Positions 1 through 6,464 of a DNA stretch of 15,166 nt are shown in pieces. Position numbers and translations under genes: made by a program. The notes below the pieces were generated by a model, which worked only from the letters and a program-made list of their open reading frames with translations, had not been told where the DNA came from and searched no databases. Origin of the DNA: Clostridiales bacterium (GTDB lineage Bacteria; Bacillota; Clostridia; Tissierellales; Sedimentibacteraceae); assembly GCA_003457065.1 (NCBI GenBank), contig DMJQ01000188.1, positions 372 to 15,537 of the forward strand. Reading direction: 5' to 3'. Positions within the stretch are counted from its first letter, which is position 1. Each line of letters starts with the position of its first letter.

Positions 1-171
1 TAAATTTACGCACAAATCTTGCGCAAACTTCCATTGTGGAAAGGTCTCACCAACAGACAATGGCAACGCTATTAATTCCTGTATATTGTCATCTAACAAT
101 ATACGTTCAATTTCGTCTTCTGATAAGATTTGTAACGGCTTGTATATTCTTTCCAGACTTTTCACATCCAA
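1..171 (-). CDS. Incomplete ORF running off the left edge, unknown function
   Basis: The minus-strand frame from position 171 to the window edge is open for 57 codons after a TGA at 172-174, so it could be the 5' part of a gene that continues outside the window. The first in-frame start codons are TTG (169-171) and GTG (163-165). The visible product is acidic and helix-prone (it contains SEDEIERILLDD and ETFPQWKFAQDL). I do not recognise a family. No good ribosome binding site stands in front of either start (the nearest purine run, GGGGAG, is about 17 bases too far), so it could also be a decayed fragment. It lies about 50 bases downstream of the 382-residue gene on the same strand and could be co-transcribed with it. 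Confidence 0.35.
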   Translation of the reverse strand, partial: MDVKSLERIYKPLQILSEDEIERILLDDNIQELIALPLSVGETFPQWKFAQDLCVNL

Positions 172-219
172 TCAAACTAATATAGCGTCTCCCCGCTCAT
201 TTCACTGAAAGCAACTTAC

Positions 220-1368
220 TCATTCTCTAACTGGAGGACACATAGTATCTATAATATTTGTAGAATAATACATTGAGGCAGCTCCCTCATGATTTTTTAT
301 AGATTTATATGGCTTTACTATAGGTGGAAGCCATTCATCATTTTTTACATCTTGATCAATATCTTGCAAATATTTTAGCAATCCCTTTTGAACAGCAAAT
401 TTAATTTTGTGTGGCCAAGATTGCGTATAGACCGTTCTTCTCACAGTCGAATTGATATTTTCTTGCTCCCTTAGTTTAAATGAATTAGGTGGCACAAGCA
501 TCGGAATATATTGATGAACATTGCCTTCTAAAAAATAAGCTTTATGAGTGTAATTGTTTCTCATTGCAAATAAATAGTTTTCTTTGTCTATTACTTTACC
601 TAAAGACACTTGCTGATCTTCTTTATAGTGAATGATTCGTAAGCTATCAAGTAATTTATATCTAATACTGCGGGATAACACTGTCCTCAAAAATCTAAAA
701 AAAGCATTTTTTACACCATAAATCTTTTGATATTCTAAATATAGTTGCTTCGATTTTTCTATTATATTATCGCCCACACAAGCATTTAAAGCTCTTTGAC
801 GCTCTGATTCTGCGTCAGAAGAACTTAGCCACGCCTCATATGTTTTCCATTCTGTTGGCTGTCCAAGTAAATCAAAACATGTGAGTAAAAGATAAGTATA
901 AAGGGATTCTTGCTGATGATTTAATCTTTGAGCTACCTCTTCATTATTTAAACGACTACCTAGTTCTAACCTTGCTGCAACTGCAATAATTCTTCCAAGT
1001 AAACTATTATGATATTCGTTTTCAATATATAATTGTCGTCTGCTTAATCTGGATGCAGCTTTCCTCAATGCTGTTTCAACAAATTCTCGTGGAACATATT
1101 CCTTAATGTGTTCATACACCAAGTTTACATGAGGTTCATATACTTCTCGCTGCTGTAGCTCAATATATTTTTCTTTTAACTGTTCTTCTGAATATGAAAC
1201 AACGCACTTTTCGCTTATTTCACACTCGTCAGTTCCTAGATCAATACCTACTAATTTTTGATTTGAATCAAGAACAATTTTAATTTCATCCCCAATAGAA
1301 ATTTTATTGTTCTTATTTAATTCGATTTCAAGAGAACTATTTCTAAATTCAAAAGTATATTTAACCAT
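220..1368 (-). CDS. Hypothetical protein with a HEPN-like R-N-x3-H motif
   Basis: This 382-residue soluble protein belongs to no family I recognise. The ATG at 1368 is chosen because GGAGAG sits seven bases upstream; the frame opens further upstream only with a TTG that overlaps this site. The first 60 residues look beta-rich (MVKYTFEFRN, then a GIDLG stretch). The remainder is predicted largely helical, with an arginine-rich stretch (RKAASRLSRRQ, about 102-112). Residues 266-276 (LFAMRNNYTHK) carry R270-N-x3-H275, the spacing and polar neighbour typical of HEPN ribonucleases; the HEPN assignment rests on this motif and the helical context only. It lies on the same strand as a bona fide DUF262/HEPN pair 440 bases upstream, separated by a regulator remnant and a terminator. 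That setting suggests a defence or toxin role, but this is inference. Confidence 0.6.
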   Translation of the reverse strand: MVKYTFEFRNSSLEIELNKNNKISIGDEIKIVLDSNQKLVGIDLGTDECEISEKCVVSYSEEQLKEKYIELQQREVYEPHVNLVYEHIKEYVPREFVETALRKAASRLSRRQLYIENEYHNSLLGRIIAVAARLELGSRLNNEEVAQRLNHQQESLYTYLLLTCFDLLGQPTEWKTYEAWLSSSDAESERQRALNACVGDNIIEKSKQLYLEYQKIYGVKNAFFRFLRTVLSRSIRYKLLDSLRIIHYKEDQQVSLGKVIDKENYLFAMRNNYTHKAYFLEGNVHQYIPMLVPPNSFKLREQENINSTVRRTVYTQSWPHKIKFAVQKGLLKYLQDIDQDVKNDEWLPPIVKPYKSIKNHEGAASMYYSTNIIDTMCPPVRE

Positions 1369-1405
1369 TCCTATACTCTCCAATAAAAAGCTTTATAATA
1401 ACCCC

Positions 1406-1427
1406 TTAATCCAAATTTTCGGATTAA
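1406..1427. repeat. Inverted repeat upstream of the 382-residue gene
   Basis: TTAATCC at 1406-1412 and GGATTAA at 1421-1427 form a perfect 7-bp inverted repeat with an 8-base spacer. It lies about 40 bases upstream of the start codon of the 382-residue gene. It could be an operator or a small leader hairpin; there is no T-tract to make it a terminator. Confidence 0.3.
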
Positions 1428-1528
1428 CTTTTTCGGCTAAGTTACTAAATAATTGTCACACGTTTTTTTGCTTCTATAAATAACGATATATATATATTTA
1501 TACTAAGAAGCATAATTATTCCTGCTAA

Positions 1529-1767
1529 GTAAAAAACTGTACTTTAAAATCTACCAACAAAATCGCTAAAAGAATCATCCATTACTACATTCGCAAAGGG
1601 CTTTCTCAGGAAGAGTTAGCTGTTGGTATTAGTAAGTCTTATTTATCAAAGATAGAAGCGCCTAGTTCCACTTTAAGACCTTTTTCTATGACGTTTTATT
1701 TGTCATTGCAGATGGTCTAGAATTTGATGTAATAAATTTTTTCATACCAATTGAAGACAAAAAATAA
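1529..1767 (+). pseudogene. Remnant of an XRE/PlcR-like helix-turn-helix regulator
   Basis: Translation of the plus strand from about 1547 gives NKIAKRIIHYYIRKG followed by LSQEELAVGISKSYLSKIE. This is the classic Cro/C1-type helix-turn-helix found at the N-terminus of PlcR- and SinR-like regulators. The frame hits a TAG at 1718-1720. Shifting frame near 1690-1710 restores FVIADGLEFDVINFF and then IPIEDKK before TAA at 1765-1767, which matches the usual end of short XRE regulators (IADaLevdv..FF). No ATG or ribosome binding site is visible at the 5' end. The copy therefore has lost its start, carries a frameshift and is probably inactive. It may once have regulated the neighbouring HEPN genes. 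Confidence 0.65.
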
Positions 1768-1809
1768 CAGCCATATCTCGACACGCCTTGAGATATGGCT
1801 GTTATTTTT
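1760..1809. terminator. Bidirectional terminator, 20-bp perfect stem
   Basis: Arms 1760-1779 and 1790-1809 are perfectly complementary over 20 bases around the 10-base loop GACACGCCTT. A-run and T-run ends supply a U-tract for either strand. It lies between the convergent XRE remnant and the HEPN gene and overlaps both stop codons, so it serves as a shared terminator. Confidence 0.9.
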
Positions 1810-2449
1810 ATAATTTCGGCATAATTCTAAGAAAGAGCCTATTGTTATATCCATCCAGTATTATATTACAAATTTCGTGCATTAAATGTATAACAAGCTC
1901 AATAAGTTCAGCTATTAATTTGTCATCAACTGTGATGCTATTTTCACCATGTGCGAAATGATTTCTTATCCTCAAAAGTTTATCTAATTTTTTTTGAAAT
2001 ACATCTTCCGCCAAAGCCGGCAAATTAACCCTTGTAAGTATTTTACAAATAACTTTATAATTTACATTAGATTCCGTAGGCAAGGTAGAAGATATACTAA
2101 TATTAGATGATTTTATATGTTCAATGAAGGTATTGACAAAGGTAATTTTTTTTTCAAAATGTACTCTTGGATTATTTAGATTTAGTTTACAATCGATATC
2201 ATGAACAAGAATATTTATATCTAATTCATGAGGATTAATATTTAATTTATTAATTTCACGAATGTAGATGGAAATGCTAGAGACTACAAAACCTTCCCAC
2301 AAAGAATAAATTGCTGGTATAGAATATTTTTGAAATACAGTTTTTTGCTTTTCTGAAAAAGCATGCAAATATGGCAACGTTTTTATTATAGAAAGTTCGT
2401 CTGTTCTCCAAGTTATTTCATTGTCTAATTGGTCTTTTAACAAATCCAT
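1808..2449 (-). CDS. HEPN-domain protein, MAE_28990/MAE_18760-like
   Basis: This 213-residue, mostly helical protein is a predicted HEPN ribonuclease or toxin. The N-terminal helix pair contains IPAIYSLWEGFV, matching the conserved aromatic WEGF segment of the MAE_28990 HEPN family. Near the C-terminus LLRIRNHFAHGE carries the catalytic-type motif R162-N-x3-H167-G. The start is taken as the ATG at 2449 with AAGG nine bases upstream; a TTG three codons earlier (2458) is possible. The upstream DUF262 gene ends with TAA at 2451-2453, one base before this ATG, so the two are almost certainly translationally coupled. HEPN proteins of this type are established partners of DUF262 proteins in predicted defence loci. 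RNA cleavage as the effector activity is inferred from the motif. Confidence 0.85.
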   Translation of the reverse strand: MDLLKDQLDNEITWRTDELSIIKTLPYLHAFSEKQKTVFQKYSIPAIYSLWEGFVVSSISIYIREINKLNINPHELDINILVHDIDCKLNLNNPRVHFEKKITFVNTFIEHIKSSNISISSTLPTESNVNYKVICKILTRVNLPALAEDVFQKKLDKLLRIRNHFAHGENSITVDDKLIAELIELVIHLMHEICNIILDGYNNRLFLRIMPKL

Positions 2450-2450
2450 T

Positions 2451-3518
2451 TTATACAACCTTAAAAATTGTATTCGCTATCTTTATTCTATTTATTACAC
2501 GAGATTTGTTATTAGATGCAGATCCTGTATAACGTTTAAACTCAGGATTTGTTTTTAACTCAGTTATTTTTGCTTTTAAAACTTCAATATTCTGCTCGTA
2601 GTAATCTAAATTTAATCCAATTCCAATTGTTATTGCATCAAACAAACTTGTCGAGAAAACAGTTCCTTCAAACCGAAAAATTTCTTTCCCTAACGGTTTA
2701 AGAAGATTAATAATCCTTAAAAATACACTTTCTAAAGAATAATCGAAACTATTCTCTCTAATTACCGTTCTCATATATTCTGTCATATGTTTCGACAGTA
2801 TATGATTTACATTTTCCCAATTATTAAATAAAGACATAAACCTTAAAACAAGTTCTTGTAAATACAATTCCGATAATTGTTTCTCTGTCGGGCCAATCAA
2901 GCATTTAAAATCTTCATTGTCCGCAATCCTTTTAAGAAACTCATTAAAATCCGTAGATATTCCTCTGAAGATACAATTTCTTATTTCCTGATCAGTAAGT
3001 GGAGATCCTCCCGTATTTAATCTATTAAATAATTCATATCTCATATCAATTTTGCTATTCCATTTAATAATTTCAACTCTACAAGAAGATCTTTTGATGT
3101 TCAGTTGGAATTTTAAAGGCAACTCAGCACAGGTATATAACTCTAAAGACTTAATGAGCTCGCCCTCACAAAGCGCCCAGTTGTTTTTATTATCTTTAAT
3201 GTTTTCTATATTCCTTAATAAACCAAAGAAAGATAAAACTGTTGATAGTCTTTGTAAACCGTCAACGAGTTCCCATTTACCATTGTTGTCTTCAGCCACA
3301 AAAATTGGTGGGATAGGAATTCCAAGAAGCAATGATTCTATAAATCTGGTCTTTTGACCTTCTGACCATCTAAATAATCTTTGAAAATCAGGACTGATTA
3401 TTATTTCATCTCTTTCATACACGCTCATTATTTCACCAAAAGACATATCGAGCCTATCCGTTGATAAGCTGTTTCGGGTTTCCAATATTTCTGTTTCCAG
3501 TAAATTTACATTGCTCAT
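2451..3518 (-). CDS. DUF262 (GmrS/ParB-like) domain protein
   Basis: This 355-residue protein has an N-terminal DUF262 domain. SPDFQRLFRWSEGQK (about 42-56) matches the Q-R-x-[YF]-x-W signature. It is followed by LLLGIPIPPIFV (about 63-74) and WELVDGLQRLSTVL (about 82-95), the DGQQR nucleotide-binding motif with Leu for the first Gln. In GmrSD/BrxU-type restriction enzymes this domain binds and hydrolyses NTP. Here the C-terminal part shows no HNH (DUF1524) motif, so the nuclease function is probably supplied by the adjacent HEPN protein. The start is set at the ATG at 3518 preceded by GTGGGGGA. An in-frame ATG at 3563 lacks a ribosome site. A promoter (TTGTAT, 17 bases, TAAAAT) is visible around 3577-3605. 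The gene is first in a two-gene operon with the HEPN gene. Confidence 0.85.
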   Translation of the reverse strand: MSNVNLLETEILETRNSLSTDRLDMSFGEIMSVYERDEIIISPDFQRLFRWSEGQKTRFIESLLLGIPIPPIFVAEDNNGKWELVDGLQRLSTVLSFFGLLRNIENIKDNKNNWALCEGELIKSLELYTCAELPLKFQLNIKRSSCRVEIIKWNSKIDMRYELFNRLNTGGSPLTDQEIRNCIFRGISTDFNEFLKRIADNEDFKCLIGPTEKQLSELYLQELVLRFMSLFNNWENVNHILSKHMTEYMRTVIRENSFDYSLESVFLRIINLLKPLGKEIFRFEGTVFSTSLFDAITIGIGLNLDYYEQNIEVLKAKITELKTNPEFKRYTGSASNNKSRVINRIKIANTIFKVV

Positions 3519-3576
3519 CGAATCCCCCACATTTAAAAAGATACTTAAGATCCCTTTTGGCATGATTATGTATTTA

Positions 3577-3605
3577 TTTTATAGTAGGATTTTATGAAAT
3601 ACAAG
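3577..3605 (-). promoter_or_regulatory. Probable promoter of the DUF262-HEPN operon
   Basis: On the minus strand TTGTAT is followed after about 17 bases by TAAAAT (or, with 15 bases, TATAAA), some 60 bases upstream of the chosen DUF262 start. The match to the sigma-A consensus is moderate. The rest of the gene-poor stretch 3606-3951 holds only the hairpin at 3751-3777. Confidence 0.4.
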
Positions 3606-3750
3606 AAGAGAAAATATATAACCATTAATTATCTTCTGAAAATTAAGTCGAGCAACAAATAACGCTAACCACATTTTTACTTAAAATGTATATATTCTCC
3701 TGCTTAAATAAGCAATACCGGATATTGGTGGGAAACACAAAAATTCTCTA

Positions 3751-3777
3751 TAAAAATAGAACAGCCAAAGGGTTGCT
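3751..3777 (-). terminator. Probable terminator downstream of the beta-flower gene
   Basis: Read on the minus strand, AGCAACC-CTTT-GGCTGTT forms a short stem with one mismatch and one G-T pair, followed by CTATTTTTA. It lies 175 bases beyond the stop of the small beta-flower gene and would end that transcript. The stem is short, so confidence is moderate. Confidence 0.45.
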
Positions 3778-3951
3778 CATATAGCACTTTATACCATATC
3801 CAGTAATGAAAAATTCAATTTCAAATCTACAACTTATCTTCACTCTTTATAAATATGAAACGTTTTAAAGATTATTATTAAAAATCTATTATTCACTGCC
3901 TCGTCTAAAAAGGCATTCCATTTTTGCTGCGAGCTTGATCGAAACGTTTCT

Positions 3952-4227
3952 TCAATCTGGAATATCTGGCTCATCCCCCCAAACGGCTGAACCGGCACGA
4001 TTTGCCGAGGCTGCCCCAGCACGATTTGCAGTTGCAAACGAGGAACTAACACCAGCGCTATCCGTAGAGCGATAAACAAGTCGGTCGCCGATTATTGTGC
4101 CAACATATTGTCCATTTATGCCATAGACCTTCTCATTTTTAATGCGGCCAACTACCTCACCTGATCGACTGTAGACGGTTGTGCCCGAAACTTGAAAAGG
4201 TCGTCCATTTTTCGTATATAATCCCAT
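3952..4227 (-). CDS. Small 4-fold beta-flower family protein
   Basis: This 91-residue soluble protein resembles the small family annotated as 4-fold beta flower proteins. It starts MGLYTKNGRPFQVSG and carries repeated strand units of the form V-Y-x3-G-x2-V-G-x-I (VYSRSGEVVGRI, VYGINGQYVGTI), then LVYRS. The last 30 residues are low in complexity and contain ANRAGAA and ANRAGSA tandem copies before an acidic end (WGDEPDIPD). The ATG at 4227 is chosen because an excellent AAAGGAG lies seven bases upstream; the upstream in-frame extension to 4275 has no such site. No biochemical function is established for the family that I know of. It lies 187 bases downstream of the radical SAM maturase on the same strand, so it may belong to that transcript. 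Confidence 0.7.
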   Translation of the reverse strand: MGLYTKNGRPFQVSGTTVYSRSGEVVGRIKNEKVYGINGQYVGTIIGDRLVYRSTDSAGVSSSFATANRAGAASANRAGSAVWGDEPDIPD

Positions 4228-4414
4228 GTTATTATCTCCTTTTAGATAGTGGGGGATTACCAATTTAACAAACACAAATATTAATGTTACTTGTTCAATT
4301 TATACTTGCATGAAAATATAAGGTGAATTATTTAGTCCTAAAACTTTAATTAAGTCTTTCTTAATTTTTGGAAACACATTTTCTAATAATCAACCCCTTA
4401 TCAGACCGTCTTTA

Positions 4415-5899
4415 TCAGTTGCTACTTTTGTCATGAGATATTACATTTCCCTTCAGAACTATTTCTTTATTTAGTCTTGCAATATTACAAAAATATTCAT
4501 TAACTGCTAACGGGTCTCCTAAAGGGTGTTCATTTGCATTTCTAACCATACACATAGTACAAAACTCATTTTCTGGGCATTGAATACATTTTGGGAAATC
4601 TCGTTTGCGTAAGCTTCTTAAATATTGTACTTTTATTGAATCTTTCCAAATATCGTTGAGAGCTGTTTCATTTACGTTACCTACAACATAATCCTGCCAG
4701 CCAGCACATGGATATACGTTTCCATTGTCTGCTATACATATGGAAGAATAACAAACACTACAGACTGTATCCTCTGGATTCATGTATTTTTTCTTTTCAG
4801 CGTCTTTTTCCATTAACTCTAAATATTGAGGTTCATTACCAATCCTTTGGTTAATAACCTCCTCGACATCATTTATAGACAGGCGATTACTTAGATTTTG
4901 TGTTGTATGATTATATCTTGCTATGATGACATAATCACTTCCAACATTAATATTGTGTGTTTTCCCCCAATCTATAACATCATTATAACAGTTAATATTT
5001 TGCTTCATTATTGGGCAACTAATTTGTAAAGGTATATCGTTTTCCTTCAGTTTTAATATTGCATTTTTAGTTTTTTCAAAACTTCCTTTTATTTGAGTTA
5101 TTGAATCATGAATATTGGAATCCATTGAATATAGCGAAACCTGAACACTTAAGAGGCCATTTCTTTTCATTTCTTCAATAATATCATCGTTGAGTAAAGT
5201 TAAATTACTAAGAACATTTACGGAAAGGTTATATTCGTTACATTTTTTCAAAAAATCGCTAAAGTTATTATGTGTCATTGGTTCGCCACCAGTTAACGTT
5301 ACATGCAGTAAGTTCATTTTTTTACATTGTTCTAAAATATTATAAAATAAATCAGGTTCTATATGATTTACATTGTTATCATGTGGAATATAACAATGTA
5401 CGCATCTTTCGTTGCACTTGCTTGTGATTTCTATGTGTAAATTTGTAAGCCGAGGTTTGTTTTCAAAGTATTCATCGAAAAATTCTTGTGTAGATTTTTC
5501 AGAACCTTTAGTTGGAAAACCATCTAATTTTTCTTTTTTGGGCTCCATTACCTTGTACGAAAACCTTGAGTCTTTTCCATTGCATTCTTGTAAAGTTTCA
5601 CCAGATACAATAAACCCATCTGACTCAAGTAAGTAATAAAACTCTCTAGCATCAATCTTAATTGTATCAATGTCGGCATTTGTAAATTGTATACTTATTT
5701 TTTTAGCGAGATCATCAAGTGTTTGTGGTTCTTTACCTAAAACAGATAAAAATACTGCACCACTTTGCGATACAATTTTATCTCCAATGTCACTTCTATT
5801 ATCATTTGCTTGTTTGTAACCGAAATTTCTATTGTCTGATATATAACCAAAAGATTCATAGTTTCTGAATATAACATTAGATTTTCGTTTGAAATACAT
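4415..5899 (-). CDS. Radical SAM/SPASM peptide maturase with N-terminal PqqD-like domain
   Basis: This 494-residue enzyme is predicted to modify the 38-residue peptide encoded just upstream. Residues about 15-100 look like a PqqD-type leader-binding domain (GAVFLSVLGKEPQTLDDLAKK, ending DAREFYYLLESDGFIV). The radical SAM core has C162-x3-C166-x2-C169 (CNERCVHC) for the 4Fe-4S cluster and TGGEP at 203-207 for SAM binding. The C-terminal SPASM domain has Cys380, 383, 388, 398, 438, 441, 447, 450 and 471, enough for two auxiliary clusters. The start is the ATG at 5899 with AAGGAG eight bases upstream. The frame stays open to 6049, but that extension overlaps the precursor gene in another frame and has no ribosome site. 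The architecture matches sactipeptide/ranthipeptide-type maturases; the bond it makes (thioether or C-C) cannot be told from sequence. Confidence 0.9.
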   Translation of the reverse strand: MYFKRKSNVIFRNYESFGYISDNRNFGYKQANDNRSDIGDKIVSQSGAVFLSVLGKEPQTLDDLAKKISIQFTNADIDTIKIDAREFYYLLESDGFIVSGETLQECNGKDSRFSYKVMEPKKEKLDGFPTKGSEKSTQEFFDEYFENKPRLTNLHIEITSKCNERCVHCYIPHDNNVNHIEPDLFYNILEQCKKMNLLHVTLTGGEPMTHNNFSDFLKKCNEYNLSVNVLSNLTLLNDDIIEEMKRNGLLSVQVSLYSMDSNIHDSITQIKGSFEKTKNAILKLKENDIPLQISCPIMKQNINCYNDVIDWGKTHNINVGSDYVIIARYNHTTQNLSNRLSINDVEEVINQRIGNEPQYLELMEKDAEKKKYMNPEDTVCSVCYSSICIADNGNVYPCAGWQDYVVGNVNETALNDIWKDSIKVQYLRSLRKRDFPKCIQCPENEFCTMCMVRNANEHPLGDPLAVNEYFCNIARLNKEIVLKGNVISHDKSSN

Positions 5900-5920
5900 T
5901 AAATATCTCCTTAATAATCT

Positions 5921-5952
5921 GGCGACGATGTTATGCAAATAACATCGTCGCC
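5921..5952 (-). promoter_or_regulatory. Intercistronic hairpin between RiPP precursor and maturase
   Basis: Arms 5921-5934 and 5939-5952 are a perfect 14-bp GC-rich inverted repeat with a 4-base loop (UUGC in the minus-strand RNA). It starts 17 bases after the precursor stop and ends just before the AAGGAG of the maturase. No T-tract follows, so it is more likely an RNA-stabilising or attenuating element that raises precursor over maturase mRNA than a full terminator. Confidence 0.75.
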
Positions 5953-5969
5953 ATTGATCAAAGCGTCCA

Positions 5970-6086
5970 TTAGCGTCCGCTTGGTCCTGGTGGATTACAA
6001 GGTCTTCCGCTTGGCTTACTATTCGGGCGGCATTCTGCCATCCGTACAATACTTTGTGCCCAGATTACAGGCTTTTCGTACCCCAT
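5970..6086 (-). CDS. RiPP precursor peptide, 38 residues
   Basis: A short gene has its ATG at 6086 behind a near-perfect ribosome site (GGGAGGTG, five bases spacing), and ends in TAA at 5970. The N-terminal part MGYEKPVIWAQSIVR looks like a leader. YEKP matches the Y-x-x-P motif that RRE/PqqD-like domains bind in lasso and related leaders. The C-terminal part, starting at about MAEC, is a compact core rich in Pro, Gly, Ser and Arg with two cysteines (C19, C30). It carries two related units that both end in PSGR. The peptide is basic, has no signal peptide and no double-Gly cleavage site. The next gene is a radical SAM/SPASM enzyme with a leader-binding domain, which supports the precursor role. 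No dedicated exporter or protease is seen nearby. I do not recognise the precursor class. Confidence 0.8.
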   Translation of the reverse strand: MGYEKPVIWAQSIVRMAECRPNSKPSGRPCNPPGPSGR

Positions 6087-6118
6087 TTTTTCACCTCCCT
6101 CTCATAAATATTATTAAT

Positions 6119-6148
6119 ATTATATATCTTCATGGGGAAGCAAATCAA
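6119..6148 (-). promoter_or_regulatory. Promoter of the RiPP operon
   Basis: On the minus strand the -35 box TTGATT (6143-6148) and the -10 box TATAAT (6119-6124) are separated by 18 bases. They lie 33 bases upstream of the precursor ATG. This is a convincing sigma-A-type promoter. Confidence 0.65.
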
Positions 6149-6273
6149 TCCAAATAGTGTAAATCATAGAAATATTCCCAATATTATGTCGAAGTCTATT
6201 GAAAAATAGCAGAATTTCTACCTTCTGAATATTTTATACCCTCTTAACTAAATTGTTTATAAAGCATAACCCC

Positions 6274-6399
6274 CCTTCCATATTATACAAATATAGCAGG
6301 AGCTTGTTTAAGCAAGTACTCTTTTGAAATTAGCCGCATCTAACTCTATTTTTAAATTTAATTATACTGATATACTGAATTCCTAAGTACACATTATTG
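6274..6399 (-). pseudogene. 3' end of a serine recombinase gene plus its terminator, copy A
   Basis: The minus strand reads NNVYLGIQY from 6399, the same C-terminal residues as the recombinase remnant ending at 7486. It then continues through a diverged untranslated part to a hairpin (CTCCTGC...GGAAGGGG) like the one downstream of the other copy. Only the last nine or so codons are left, and the original stop has been lost to small changes. The remaining gene-poor sequence 6149-6273 shows nothing else. Confidence 0.6.
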
Positions 6400-6450
6400 A
6401 GGGGACGTTCGTTTTAGCTGCATTAAAAAGAAGCAATAAGAACGTCCCTC
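6399..6450. repeat. Imperfect 52-bp palindromic element
   Basis: GAGGGGACGTTC (6399-6410) and GAACGTCCCTC (6440-6450) are inverted arms, with one G bulge, around a loop containing AAAAAGAAGC. The left arm begins exactly where recombinase copy A ends. From memory, GGGACGTTC/GAACGTCCC arms with a GAAGC-rich middle recur in Bacillota next to IS200-like (RAYT) transposases, so this may be a small mobile REP/MITE element. It could also act as a terminator for the FtsH-like gene, though no T-tract follows. Confidence 0.45.
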
Positions 6451-6464
6451 TCCTTGCTTTTTAT

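Noticed and set aside
3840..4079. 79-codon minus-strand frame overlapping the beta-flower gene
   Set aside because: It overlaps a gene with a clear family match and an excellent ribosome site; it has none of its own and its composition looks random.
5900..6049. 50-residue N-terminal extension of the radical SAM maturase
   Set aside because: It has no ribosome site, overlaps the precursor gene and hairpin in another frame, and the ATG at 5899 has a strong AAGGAG.
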